Shown: piece after piece, positions 1-6,762 of the stretch
Layout of the letters: each line of letters opens with the position of its first letter
Position numbering within the stretch: the first letter of the stretch is position 1
NCBI GenBank assembly: GCA_029960905.1
Contig: JASBVU010000026.1
Location: forward strand, 1-11,153
Length of the DNA: 11,153 nucleotides
Direction of reading: 5' to 3'
Origin: Thermoanaerobacterium sp.
GTDB lineage: Bacteria > Bacillota > Thermoanaerobacteria > Thermoanaerobacterales > Thermoanaerobacteraceae
Notes under the pieces: generated by a model
Database searches by the model: none
What the model saw: the letters and a program-made list of their open reading frames with translations, nothing else
Told to the model about the DNA's origin: nothing
Program-made: the position numbers and the translations under genes

Positions 1-33
1 GTTAAGTTATTAGAAGATAATTTGAAGGAGTGA
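1..33 (+). CDS. 3' end of an upstream gene, probably aroQ (type II 3-dehydroquinate dehydratase), partial
   Basis: Of the three forward frames only the first stays open from base 1; it encodes VKLLEDNLKE and stops at TGA 31-33. The other two frames hit stops within the first dozen bases. Its last codons overlap the ribosome-binding site (AAGGAG) of the next gene, as is usual inside an operon. The aroQ identity is an inference from B. subtilis, where aroQ (yqhS) directly precedes the peptidase gene yqhT and efp. Ten residues are too few to identify a protein by sequence. Confidence 0.4.
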   Translation, partial: VKLLEDNLKE

Positions 34-37
34 TAGT

Positions 38-1102
38 TTGAAAAACAGATTAAATGAAGCGAAAAAATTGTTAAGTGAAAAAGGATTGGATGGCTTTTTG
101 ATTTTTAAACCTGTAAATGTTACATATTTGACTGGCTTTACAGGTGATGATAGCATTGCCATTATAAGTCTAAATGAATCCTACTTTATCACAGACTCAA
201 GGTATACGGAGCAAGCTTCACATGAAATTAAAGATTTTAAAATAGTAGAACATAAATCAGATATTTTCGAATCAATAAAAGACTGCATATTGAAGATGGG
301 GATTAGCAAACTGGGGTTTGAAGGCAATTACATTACTTATGAGCAGTACAATAAATTGAAAGACATTTTAGAAGTAGAGTTGAAACCTGAAAATGGATTT
401 GTGGAATCTTTAAGAGAAATAAAAGATGAAGTAGAAGTAGAAAACATCAAAAAGGCGCAGTACATCACAGATGAAACTTTCAAATATTTTTTGAGTTTTA
501 TAAAGCCCGGGATGAAAGAAAAAGACGTAGCTTTAGAAATGGAATATTACATGAAAAAGCTTGGAGCAGAAGACAAGTCGTTTGACTTTATAGTTGCTTC
601 TGGCAAGAGAGCTTCGATGCCACATGGAAAAGCTTCCGATAAAATCATTGAAAACGGTGATTTTGTAACATTTGATTATGGCTGCAAAGTAAATGGGTAT
701 TGTTCCGATATGACAAGAACTGTTGTCATAGGAAAAGCGAATGACAAACAAAGAGAAATATACAATATAGTCTTAGAAGCACAGATAAATGCAATTAATA
801 ATTTAAAAGCAGGAATGATAGAAAAAGACGGTGACTATCTTGCAAGAAAAGTAATCATAGATAAAGGTTATGGTGATTATTTTGGGCATTCATTAGGCCA
901 TGGTGTAGGCTTAGAGATACACGAAAATCCTTTTATGGGGCCCAAGAAAACAAATTTATTAAAAGCCGGTATGGTTGTTACAGTTGAACCGGGGATATAT
1001 ATTCCTAATTTCTCTGGCGTTAGAATAGAAGATATGGTATTATTAAAAGAGGATGGCGTTATAGATTTGACAAATTCGCCAAAGGAATTAATTGAAGTTT
1101 AA
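38..1102 (+). CDS. Xaa-Pro aminopeptidase / M24B family metallopeptidase (YqhT/PepP-like)
   Basis: A cytoplasmic dinuclear-metal peptidase expected to remove the N-terminal residue from peptides with proline second. The 354-aa protein has a creatinase-type N-terminal domain (about residues 1-125) and a pita-bread catalytic domain (about 135-350). All five metal ligands are visible: D213 in FDYG, D224 in SDMTRT, H288 in GHGVG, E317 in VEPG and E331 in RIED. The helper histidines H284 and H295 are also present, so the enzyme should be active. The start is TTG at 38, preceded by GAAGGAG at 24-30 with 7-nt spacing. The next gene, efp, follows after 21 bp, so the two are probably co-transcribed. 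It matches B. subtilis yqhT in position and size. Exact substrate range (aminopeptidase or prolidase) cannot be read from sequence; the N-terminal domain and context favour aminopeptidase. Confidence 0.93.
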   Translation: MKNRLNEAKKLLSEKGLDGFLIFKPVNVTYLTGFTGDDSIAIISLNESYFITDSRYTEQASHEIKDFKIVEHKSDIFESIKDCILKMGISKLGFEGNYITYEQYNKLKDILEVELKPENGFVESLREIKDEVEVENIKKAQYITDETFKYFLSFIKPGMKEKDVALEMEYYMKKLGAEDKSFDFIVASGKRASMPHGKASDKIIENGDFVTFDYGCKVNGYCSDMTRTVVIGKANDKQREIYNIVLEAQINAINNLKAGMIEKDGDYLARKVIIDKGYGDYFGHSLGHGVGLEIHENPFMGPKKTNLLKAGMVVTVEPGIYIPNFSGVRIEDMVLLKEDGVIDLTNSPKELIEV

Positions 1103-1123
1103 CTAATGATGGAGGGATTTTAA

Positions 1124-1681
1124 TTGGTATCAGCAGGAGAATTCAGAAAGGGAATGACTATTGACATTGATGGTCAAGTTTTTACGGTTGTGGATTTTCA
1201 ACACGTAAAGCCTGGAAAAGGAGCTGCTTTCGTTAGAACAAGGTTAAAAAATGTCATAACAGGAGCTGTTGTGGAGAGAACTTTTAACCCCACTGAAAAA
1301 GTTGACGAGGCAGTCATAGAAAGAAAAGATATGCAGTATCTTTACAATGATGGCAATCTATACTACTTTATGGATACCGAGACATACGAACAAATTCCTT
1401 TAAATTACGATAAAGTCGAAGATGCCATGAAGTTTTTAAAAGAAAATATGATAGCAACAATAAAATTCTATAAAGGTGAGGCCTTTTCTGTAGAACCTCC
1501 TACTTTTGTAGAGTTAGAAGTTGTTGAAACAGAACCTGGATTTAAAGGTGATACTGCAACAGGTGGTTCAAAACCTGCTAAAGTTGAAACAGGAGCTATC
1601 ATACAAGTTCCGTTATTTGTAAATCAAGGTGATGTTATAAAGATAGATACGAGGACATCAGAGTATCTAGAGAGAGTATAG
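1124..1681 (+). CDS. efp: translation elongation factor P
   Basis: EF-P binds between the ribosomal P and E sites and stimulates peptide-bond formation at consecutive prolines. The 185-aa length is standard. The three beta-barrel domains are recognisable: a KOW-like domain (about 1-63), an OB domain (about 66-128) and a C-terminal OB domain (about 130-185) carrying the family signature TATGGSKPA at 144-152. The loop PGKG places a lysine at K32, the position modified in B. subtilis (5-aminopentanol) and equivalent to E. coli K34. No EpmA/EpmB-type modification gene is nearby. The start is TTG at 1124 with GGAGG at 1111-1115, spacing 8. It follows the peptidase gene by 21 bp and precedes the zinc-ribbon gene by 45 bp with no terminator seen between them. 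Confidence 0.98.
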   Translation: MVSAGEFRKGMTIDIDGQVFTVVDFQHVKPGKGAAFVRTRLKNVITGAVVERTFNPTEKVDEAVIERKDMQYLYNDGNLYYFMDTETYEQIPLNYDKVEDAMKFLKENMIATIKFYKGEAFSVEPPTFVELEVVETEPGFKGDTATGGSKPAKVETGAIIQVPLFVNQGDVIKIDTRTSEYLERV

Positions 1682-1719
1682 TTTTGCACCTTTTAAAAAA
1701 TAATAGTAAAGGAGGAGGT

Positions 1720-1725
1720 ATGTAA
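1720..1725 (+). other. ATG-TAA start-stop pair in the leader of the zinc-ribbon gene
   Basis: An ATG followed at once by TAA lies between the Shine-Dalgarno (GGAGGAGG, 1711-1718) and the real ATG at 1727. The ribosome site is only 1 nt from this ATG but 8 nt from the real start, so initiation here is probably poor. It may be chance in an AT-rich leader; it is recorded because similar pairs occur before spoIIIAA and nusB. Confidence 0.2.
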
Positions 1726-1726
1726 G

Positions 1727-2125
1727 ATGGAGTATTTGTATGAGCGCATATCCTATTTGAGAGGCTTAGTAGATGGATTAGAAATTGATGAAAAATCAAA
1801 AGAAGGCAAAGTGTTAATTGCCATCATTGATGCGCTGGAAGACTTTGCAGATGCTATTAATGATCTTGAGGCCTCACAATCAGAGCTTGATGATTACGTA
1901 GGTGCCATTGATGAAGATTTGTCAGAAGTAGAAGATGAAATATACGATGACGAATCTGATGATGAGTACGATTATGTTGAAGTTGAATGTCCACACTGTC
2001 ACATGTTGATGAGTGTAGAAGACGAACTTTTAGACGATGAAGATACGGAAATTGTCTGCCCACATTGCAATGAGACAGTTAACGTAAAAGATGTAATAAT
2101 ATATGAAGATGATGACAAAGAATAG
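1727..2125 (+). CDS. small acidic zinc-ribbon protein, clostridial family of unknown function (CD1247 N-terminal-domain-like)
   Basis: A 132-aa, strongly acidic protein. Residues 1-75 look helical, beginning YLYERISYLRGLVDGLEID, with an alanine/leucine-rich helix and then a possible coiled coil (about 45-72). An Asp/Glu-rich linker follows (about 62-87). The C-terminal part is a zinc ribbon with two CPHC knuckles, C88/C91 and C111/C114, spaced 19 residues apart. I recall clostridial proteins of this shape annotated as CD1247 N-terminal-domain proteins; their role is not known to me. There is no signal peptide or membrane segment, so it is probably cytoplasmic. The start is ATG 1727, 8 nt after GGAGGAGG. 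It is the last gene before a strong terminator, so it probably shares transcripts with efp rather than with spoIIIA. In B. subtilis a different small gene, yqhV, occupies this slot. A nucleic-acid or protein-binding adaptor is possible, but this is only a guess from the zinc ribbon. Confidence 0.8.
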   Translation: MEYLYERISYLRGLVDGLEIDEKSKEGKVLIAIIDALEDFADAINDLEASQSELDDYVGAIDEDLSEVEDEIYDDESDDEYDYVEVECPHCHMLMSVEDELLDDEDTEIVCPHCNETVNVKDVIIYEDDDKE

Positions 2126-2145
2126 ATGTAAAAATTAAATAACGT

Positions 2146-2184
2146 AAAAATGCTCACTAAATTATTTTAGTGGGCATTTTTTTT
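2146..2184 (+). terminator. strong intrinsic terminator after the efp/zinc-ribbon unit
   Basis: A 12-bp stem (2150-2161 with 2166-2177, one G-T pair) closes a 4-nt loop TTAT and runs into eight consecutive T bases (2177-2184). An A run at 2146-2150 precedes the stem, so it could also act on the opposite strand. It separates the peptidase-efp unit from the sporulation operon. Confidence 0.93.
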
Positions 2185-2185
2185 A

Positions 2186-2215
2186 TTCATAAATACTTAT
2201 GCTTCTAAATATAAT
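2186..2215 (+). promoter_or_regulatory. candidate sigma-E promoter of the spoIIIA operon
   Basis: A -35-like element TTCATAAA (2186-2193; sigma-E pattern GTCATAWT) lies 14 nt before a -10-like element AATATAAT (2208-2215; pattern CATACAAT, 6 of 8 matching). It sits just downstream of the terminator and 23 bp ahead of spoIIIAA, where family knowledge predicts a mother-cell sigma-E promoter. The -10 contains a perfect TATAAT (2210-2215), but the bases at the sigma-A -35 distance (TCATAA) fit poorly, so sigma-E is favoured. Confidence 0.55.
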
Positions 2216-2233
2216 TTTTGTAGAGAGGAGGAC

Positions 2234-2239
2234 ATGTAA
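2234..2239 (+). other. ATG-TAA start-stop pair overlapping the spoIIIAA start codon
   Basis: The sequence ATGTAATG contains ATG-TAA (2234-2239), whose last A is the first base of the spoIIIAA ATG (2239). AGGAGG (2226-2231) is 2 nt from the first ATG and 7 nt from the second, so the second should dominate. It could slightly tune initiation or be incidental. Confidence 0.2.
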
Positions 2240-3243
2240 TGATAAACAAAAGCAAAAACTACGATGATCTATTGTATTCTCTGCCATTGAACATTAGAAA
2301 CATAATTATCAAGTTAAATGATTATTTGAAAGAGGGTTTGGAGGAAATAAGGCTTAGGATTGACAAGCCATTGATGGTTTACGTAAATAATCAAGAAAGG
2401 TTTTTATCTGCTGATGGAAATATAGTTAATTCTCCAAATTTAGCGTATATAGTAACAAATGAAGATTGTGAAAAAGCATTGCAGCTTATTTCTAAATCGT
2501 CCATATATGCCTTTGAGAATGAATTAAAAAATGGGTATATAACGTTAAAAGGTGGCTATAGAGTAGGAATATGTGGAAAATGTATCCTTGATGGTGAATC
2601 TGTAAAAACCATTGTAAATGTGTCAGGTTTTAATTACAGGATAATGCGTCAGTGCATTGGTTCTTCAGATGAAATTATGAAGTACATTGTCAAGTATCCA
2701 GACATAGTGTATAACACGTTGATAATTTCACCTCCACAATGTGGAAAAACAACACTAATAAGAGATATAGCTCGCAATATTAGCAATGGAATACCTGAAT
2801 TGAATTTTCAGGGAGAGAAAGTATCAATTGTAGATGAAAGATCAGAAATAGCTGCTTGTTTTAAAGGGATTCCGCAAAATGATGTGGGATACCGCACAGA
2901 TGTGCTCGATTTGTGCCCAAAACATATCGGTATTTTAATGATGATAAGGTCTATGTCACCAAAAGTCATAATAACTGATGAAATAGGGAAAAGCGAAGAT
3001 ATCGCATCTATTCACGAAGCACTTAATGCAGGAGTAAGTATAATTACAACAGTTCATGGAAACGACGTAGAGGATGTAATGAGAAAAAAGCACATCGATG
3101 ATATGTTGGACAATAGAGAATTTGACAGGTATGTAATTTTAAGCCGCAAATTAGGAGCGGGTACCATAGACGTCATTCTTGACAGAGATTTTAATGCGAT
3201 TTTTAAAGGGCCTTATAGAAAGGAATGTCGATCGATATGCTGA
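2239..3243 (+). CDS. spoIIIAA: stage III sporulation protein AA, secretion-type ATPase
   Basis: The ATPase of the SpoIIIA-SpoIIQ channel, acting on the cytoplasmic face of the mother-cell-derived outer forespore membrane; related to ATPases of type II/IV secretion and pilus systems. The N-terminal domain is about residues 1-140 and the P-loop domain about 150-334. Walker A is SPPQCGKTT (164-172), with Ser replacing the first canonical Gly but G169, K170 and T171 intact. An acidic VDERSE segment lies at 198-203, the Walker B-like VIITDEIG at 243-250 (D247, E248), and TTVHG at 270-274. The 334-aa length is full. The start is ATG 2239, 7 nt after AGGAGG. The 3' end overlaps spoIIIAB by 7 bp. Expression is expected in the mother cell from the sigma-E-like site upstream. 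Confidence 0.96.
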   Translation: MINKSKNYDDLLYSLPLNIRNIIIKLNDYLKEGLEEIRLRIDKPLMVYVNNQERFLSADGNIVNSPNLAYIVTNEDCEKALQLISKSSIYAFENELKNGYITLKGGYRVGICGKCILDGESVKTIVNVSGFNYRIMRQCIGSSDEIMKYIVKYPDIVYNTLIISPPQCGKTTLIRDIARNISNGIPELNFQGEKVSIVDERSEIAACFKGIPQNDVGYRTDVLDLCPKHIGILMMIRSMSPKVIITDEIGKSEDIASIHEALNAGVSIITTVHGNDVEDVMRKKHIDDMLDNREFDRYVILSRKLGAGTIDVILDRDFNAIFKGPYRKECRSIC

Positions 3244-3752
3244 AAATAGTTGGAATGGTGCTGGTTTTAATTTCATCTACCCTGATTGGTTATATGAAAT
3301 CACTTAAATATACATTAAGACGGCAAGAATTAAGATCTTTTTTATCCAACCTAAATTTACTCATAACTGAAATAACGTACAGCCAAATAACATTATCTGA
3401 AGCATTTAACAAGTTGTCCGAAACGTCAGAACCAGGTGTAGGAAGATTTTTTTTATTGGTATCTCAAATTTTAAACTCCAATGAAGGGTATACGGCTAGT
3501 GAAGCATGGGAAATTGCACTTGATAAAGTTGGAAACATAAATTTAAGCCAAGATGACATAAAAATATTAAAATCTTTCGGCAAAGGGCTTGGAAACTCAG
3601 ACATATATAGTCAAGAGAAAAATTTTAAATTGGCTTCAGAGCTATTAAAAAAACAGCTTCTTGATGCTGAAGAGTCAAGCAAAAAAAATGAAAGATTGTA
3701 TAAAAGTCTTGGCATATTGATAGGAGTTGCAGTAGTAATCATATTTTTATAA
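3237..3752 (+). CDS. spoIIIAB: stage III sporulation protein AB, GspF-like membrane protein
   Basis: A membrane component of the SpoIIIA channel with a cytosolic domain resembling the secretion-system platform protein GspF, thought to couple to the ATPase SpoIIIAA. With the chosen start it has 171 aa: a transmembrane segment at residues 1-19, a helical cytosolic domain (about 20-155, with the FGKGLGNSD segment at 114-122) and a C-terminal transmembrane segment (about 157-171). An in-frame ATG at 3225 would add four residues, but AAGGA (3220-3224) would touch it with no spacing. ATG 3237 lies 12 nt from that site and gives MLKIVG, like the remembered B. subtilis N-terminus MLKLLG. It overlaps spoIIIAA by 7 bp, suggesting translational coupling. 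Confidence 0.94.
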   Translation: MLKIVGMVLVLISSTLIGYMKSLKYTLRRQELRSFLSNLNLLITEITYSQITLSEAFNKLSETSEPGVGRFFLLVSQILNSNEGYTASEAWEIALDKVGNINLSQDDIKILKSFGKGLGNSDIYSQEKNFKLASELLKKQLLDAEESSKKNERLYKSLGILIGVAVVIIFL

Positions 3753-3767
3753 GGGGAGGTAAGGATT

Positions 3768-3965
3768 TTGAGCATAGATATAATTTTCAAGATTGCTGCA
3801 ATCGGAATCTTAGTTACAGTTCTTAATCAAATTCTTATAAGATCTGGGAGAGAGGAACAAGCAATGATGGTTACATTAGCAGGAGTAGTAGTAGTACTGA
3901 TGATGGTGATTACAATGATCAACAATCTATTTACTGCTGTAAAAACAATATTCCAGTTGTATTGA
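3768..3965 (+). CDS. spoIIIAC: stage III sporulation protein AC
   Basis: A tiny integral membrane protein of the SpoIIIA channel complex; with SpoIIIAD it is thought to form part of the membrane export apparatus. The 65-aa length is usual for the family. Two hydrophobic helices are evident (about residues 4-24 and 32-53) around a short charged turn with SGREEQ (26-31), a recognisable feature of the family. The start is TTG 3768 with GGGGAGGT at 3753-3760, spacing 7. It lies 15 bp after spoIIIAB and 29 bp before the chosen spoIIIAD start. Confidence 0.95.
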   Translation: MSIDIIFKIAAIGILVTVLNQILIRSGREEQAMMVTLAGVVVVLMMVITMINNLFTAVKTIFQLY

Positions 3966-3994
3966 GCATATTAACAAACGAAAGGAAATCTTTT

Positions 3995-4381
3995 ATGGAA
4001 ATTATTCAGATTGTAGCAATTGGTATTATATGTGTAATAATTCTCTCGCTGTTTAGAGAGAATTTCGAAGATGTTGCGATTATAATAAGTTTATCTGCAA
4101 GCATACTTATATTTTTTATCATTATTCCCAAAATCAGCAATATAATAACGGTTTTAAACACGATCGCAGATAAAAGCGGCATAAACAGCATCTACGTAAA
4201 AACAATCCTCAAAATAATAGGAGTTGCATATATTGCAGAATTAGGAGTTCAGATTTCAAACGATGCAGATGAAAAGAATATAGCTACAAAGATTGAGTTG
4301 GCAGGAAAAATAATAATCATTTTTTTATCTCTTCCAATTATTATAGCATTGGTGGACACTATTGTCTCCATACTGCCGTGA
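3995..4381 (+). CDS. spoIIIAD: stage III sporulation protein AD
   Basis: A polytopic membrane protein of the SpoIIIA channel, 128 aa with the chosen start (about 133 in B. subtilis). Hydrophobic helices lie at about residues 3-20, 25-45, 65-83 and 104-126. A TTG at 3962 overlapping the spoIIIAC stop would add 11 polar residues (SILTNERKSF after the initiator), but it lacks a good Shine-Dalgarno. ATG 3995 has AAAGGAA (3981-3987) 7 nt upstream and gives MEIIQIVAIG, the family's usual kind of beginning. A 9-bp inverted repeat lies inside the coding region at 4039-4064. It ends 10 bp before the spoIIIAE start. Confidence 0.94.
   Translation: MEIIQIVAIGIICVIILSLFRENFEDVAIIISLSASILIFFIIIPKISNIITVLNTIADKSGINSIYVKTILKIIGVAYIAELGVQISNDADEKNIATKIELAGKIIIIFLSLPIIIALVDTIVSILP
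4039..4064 (+). repeat. perfect 9-bp inverted repeat within spoIIIAD
   Basis: AATTCTCTC (4039-4047) and GAGAGAATT (4056-4064) can pair around an 8-nt loop. The hairpin would form in the spoIIIAD mRNA about 42 nt after the start codon. No T run follows, so it is not an intrinsic terminator. The codons (ILSLFREN) are ordinary, and chance formation in AT-rich DNA is quite possible. Confidence 0.5.
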
Positions 4382-4391
4382 GGTGAAAAAC

Positions 4392-5555
4392 ATGAGAAAA
4401 GTCTTATTTTCAATTTTAATATTAATGACAATATCAATGCTTCCAATAAAGATTTATGCTGACACAAAAGACGATTTGTACAGCCAAATCAGTAGTGCAG
4501 ATACGAGCCAAATTGACTCATTGATTAAAGGAATAAATGAAAAGAATGGCAATGTATTTCAAATAACAGACATTAAGACATATTTGTACAATCTTTTAAA
4601 TGGAAAGGAGACATTTAGTGTAAAAGACATTCTTAATGGTATATTAAATATTTTTTTCAACGAAGTCAAAGCATCCATTGAAATTCTGATACAGCTTATA
4701 CTATTAGCGATTATTGGTGCTATATTGACTAATTTAGAAAATTCATTTGAAAATGGAAGCATAAGTCAGATTGCCCATATGGCTGTCTACATTGTTCTAG
4801 TTATAGTTGCGATTAAAAGTTTTACAAGTGTTTTAAACATCGGCAAAGATGCGATAGATAGTATGGTAAATTTTATGCAGGCAATACTGCCTGTTTTAAT
4901 TACCATGTTGGCTTCAGTTGGAGCTTTTGTGTCTGCTTCGTTTTTTCAGCCCGCATTGATAATGGTTGTTGAATTTACAGCCAAAGAAATAAAAGACTTT
5001 ATTCTTCCTGCAATTTTATTTATGACAGCCATTAGAATAATAAGTCGAATATCTGATAGATTTACTTTAAATAAACTTGCCGATTTTTTTAAAACAATTT
5101 GTACGGCGTCAATTTCAATACTATTAAGCATTTTTATAGGTGTCTTAACGATTCAAGGTATTACATCATCTTTGGCAGATGGAGTAATTTCGCGGACAAC
5201 TAAATACGCAGTAGGGGCATTTCTACCTGTTGTCGGTAGTATATTATCTGACAGCATAGATACAATAATGAGTGCCTCGCTTCTAATAAAGGGTGCAATA
5301 AGCACTTTTGGATTAATAGCCATAGTTTTAATGGTCATAGTCCCAATTATAAAGATATTCTCAGTAATGGTCATATACAAACTTTCTGCCGCGGTTGTAG
5401 AGCCGATTGCTGACAAAAAAATAGTTGATTTTTTATCTGATATTTCAACATCTGTGGCATATGTGTTTGCTGCGTTAGTATCTGTAGCTGTAATGATGTT
5501 TTTAGCCATAACAGCCGTAATAAATGCATCAAGTATCAGCGTTATGATGCGATGA
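4392..5555 (+). CDS. spoIIIAE: stage III sporulation protein AE, polytopic channel protein with signal peptide
   Basis: The largest membrane protein of the SpoIIIA channel, 387 aa with the chosen start (about 399 in B. subtilis). It begins with a clear signal peptide: MRK, a hydrophobic stretch (4-18) and a probable cleavage site after IYA (residue 23). A polar extracytoplasmic region follows (about 24-90), then about seven transmembrane segments near 96-114, 130-148, 163-183, 203-219, 238-256, 306-327 and 355-378. An upstream in-frame TTG (4362) would add ten polar residues before the signal peptide and spoil it. ATG 4392 has GAGGTG (4380-4385) with 6-nt spacing. The spoIIIAD stop lies just upstream, and the end overlaps an ATG in the next frame. 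Confidence 0.96.
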   Translation: MRKVLFSILILMTISMLPIKIYADTKDDLYSQISSADTSQIDSLIKGINEKNGNVFQITDIKTYLYNLLNGKETFSVKDILNGILNIFFNEVKASIEILIQLILLAIIGAILTNLENSFENGSISQIAHMAVYIVLVIVAIKSFTSVLNIGKDAIDSMVNFMQAILPVLITMLASVGAFVSASFFQPALIMVVEFTAKEIKDFILPAILFMTAIRIISRISDRFTLNKLADFFKTICTASISILLSIFIGVLTIQGITSSLADGVISRTTKYAVGAFLPVVGSILSDSIDTIMSASLLIKGAISTFGLIAIVLMVIVPIIKIFSVMVIYKLSAAVVEPIADKKIVDFLSDISTSVAYVFAALVSVAVMMFLAITAVINASSISVMMR

Positions 5556-5575
5556 ATATAAAGGGGTTGAATTGC

Positions 5576-6148
5576 TTGGAAGCTGTAAAAAGTTGGATAA
5601 TTCAAATAGCGTATATTTCAATATTGGCTATAATATTTGAGCTTTTAATACCATCATCAAGTATGAAAAAGTATGTAAAAGTAGTAATAGGTTTGACGAT
5701 TATGATTGCAATAATAAATCCAGTTTTAGGATTTTTTAAAAATGGTATCAATATAAATAATGCCTTGGAAAGAGAGTATAACTATAACAGTGTAGATATA
5801 AGTGGGATGACTAAACAAGCAGAGATTGAAAGAAATAAACTTATAGTTGACGAATACAAGAAAAGGCTTAATGATCAGATAAAAGAAAGAATACTGTCGA
5901 TGATAAATGCTTCAGATGTGGAAGTAGAATCGTCAATAGTTGATGATTTAAATGATAAGAGCTTCGGATTAGTAAAGGAAATTCATATAATAATTATTAA
6001 CAATAAAAATGAAATATCAAACAGTGGAAGTATTTCAATTAATGTAAGTAAATCGAATGAAAAAACAAGTGAATTTGATGACATCAAAAACGATATAAGT
6101 AAATTCTATAATGTGCCATTAAAGAATATAACTATAGAGGAAAGATAA
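5576..6148 (+). CDS. spoIIIAF: stage III sporulation protein AF
   Basis: A membrane-anchored component of the SpoIIIA channel: two transmembrane helices (about residues 7-25 and 33-53) separated by the family hallmark PSSSMKKY (26-33), then a soluble domain (about 60-190) of the ring-building type facing the intermembrane space. With TTG 5576 it has 190 aa and begins MEAVKSW, 9 nt after AAGGGG (5561-5566). An alternative ATG at 5552 overlaps the spoIIIAE stop as ATGA and would add eight residues (MNIKGLNC), but it has no Shine-Dalgarno of its own. I prefer the internal TTG because known SpoIIIAF proteins start close to the first helix; coupled initiation at 5552 is not excluded. Confidence 0.93.
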   Translation: MEAVKSWIIQIAYISILAIIFELLIPSSSMKKYVKVVIGLTIMIAIINPVLGFFKNGININNALEREYNYNSVDISGMTKQAEIERNKLIVDEYKKRLNDQIKERILSMINASDVEVESSIVDDLNDKSFGLVKEIHIIIINNKNEISNSGSISINVSKSNEKTSEFDDIKNDISKFYNVPLKNITIEER

Positions 6149-6167
6149 AATGAAAGGGGGATAAATT

Positions 6168-6743
6168 GTGGATTTTAATAAACTAAAGCAAAAAGTTTTA
6201 AAAGCTGATAATAAGACTATACAAGATTTGACTGTAATTTTCATTATTGGTTTGATTATTTTGATTGGGGCTAGCATCTTTTTTAAGCCTAAACCAACAA
6301 ATAAAAATTCAGATAAACAAATGGTTGAAAAGCAAATTACAAATGATGATTATGCAAGTAAATTAGAATCAGAATTAAAAGAAATACTATCAAAAATTCA
6401 CGGAGCTGGCAATGTAGATGTGTTAGTTACTTTAGATTCTGATGATGAAGTAGTAGCTGCTATGGATACAGTACAATCAGAGACTACTACCAATGAGAAG
6501 GACAGCAATGGAGGTACAAGAACAACCATTCAAAGCGAGACAGATAATAAAATTGTTACTTCACAAAACAACAGTGGAGAAAATCAACCGATGATTTTAA
6601 AAAAAGTGATGCCTGAAGTAAGGGGTGTTGTTGTTGTGGCTGATGGTGCAAAAGATCCAAATGTTCAATATGAACTTATGACGTCCGTTGAGACGGCATT
6701 GGGCATTCCAGCATATAAGGTTAAAGTTGTATCTTCAAAATAA
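6168..6743 (+). CDS. spoIIIAG: stage III sporulation protein AG, ring-forming channel subunit
   Basis: A single-pass protein whose extracytoplasmic domain forms a large ring in the space between mother cell and forespore; related to FliF/EscJ ring-building proteins. The 191-aa protein has a transmembrane helix at 21-39 and a split ring-building motif: a first half around 62-90 (YASKLESELKEIL, then GAGNVDVLVTL), a polar Ser/Thr/Asn-rich insert (about 91-140) and a second half (about 147-189, PEVRGVVVVADG and ALGIPAYKVKVV). The insert corresponds in place to the beta insertion that shapes the B. subtilis ring. It is shorter than the B. subtilis protein (about 229 aa). The start is GTG 6168, 7 nt after AAAGGGGG (6153-6160). 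It lies 19 bp after spoIIIAF and 19 bp before spoIIIAH. Confidence 0.95.
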   Translation: MDFNKLKQKVLKADNKTIQDLTVIFIIGLIILIGASIFFKPKPTNKNSDKQMVEKQITNDDYASKLESELKEILSKIHGAGNVDVLVTLDSDDEVVAAMDTVQSETTTNEKDSNGGTRTTIQSETDNKIVTSQNNSGENQPMILKKVMPEVRGVVVVADGAKDPNVQYELMTSVETALGIPAYKVKVVSSK

Positions 6744-6762
6744 AATTTAGGAGGTTGTTGTT

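Noticed and set aside
1106..1123. Five-codon mini-frame ATG ATG GAG GGA TTT TAA ending exactly at the efp TTG
   Set aside because: It spans the efp ribosome-binding site and has no ribosome site of its own; probably incidental.
1857..2063. 68-codon - strand open frame opposite the zinc-ribbon gene, rich in His and Leu
   Set aside because: Composition is the complement of the Asp/Glu/Cys codons of the real gene; no ribosome site or family match.
5153..5605. 150-codon open frame on the - strand opposite spoIIIAE
   Set aside because: Antisense to a full-length conserved gene, hydrophobic-looking only because it mirrors membrane codons, and no ribosome site or recognisable family.
6150..6164. 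Four-codon mini-frame ATG AAA GGG GGA TAA before spoIIIAG
   Set aside because: It consists of the spoIIIAG ribosome-binding site itself and has no upstream ribosome site.
5552..6165. Internal sigma-E promoter before spoIIIAG, as reported for the B. subtilis spoIIIA locus
   Set aside because: Candidates such as TTCATATA (5982) and TATAAT (6107) lack a matching partner element at the right spacing; none was convincing.
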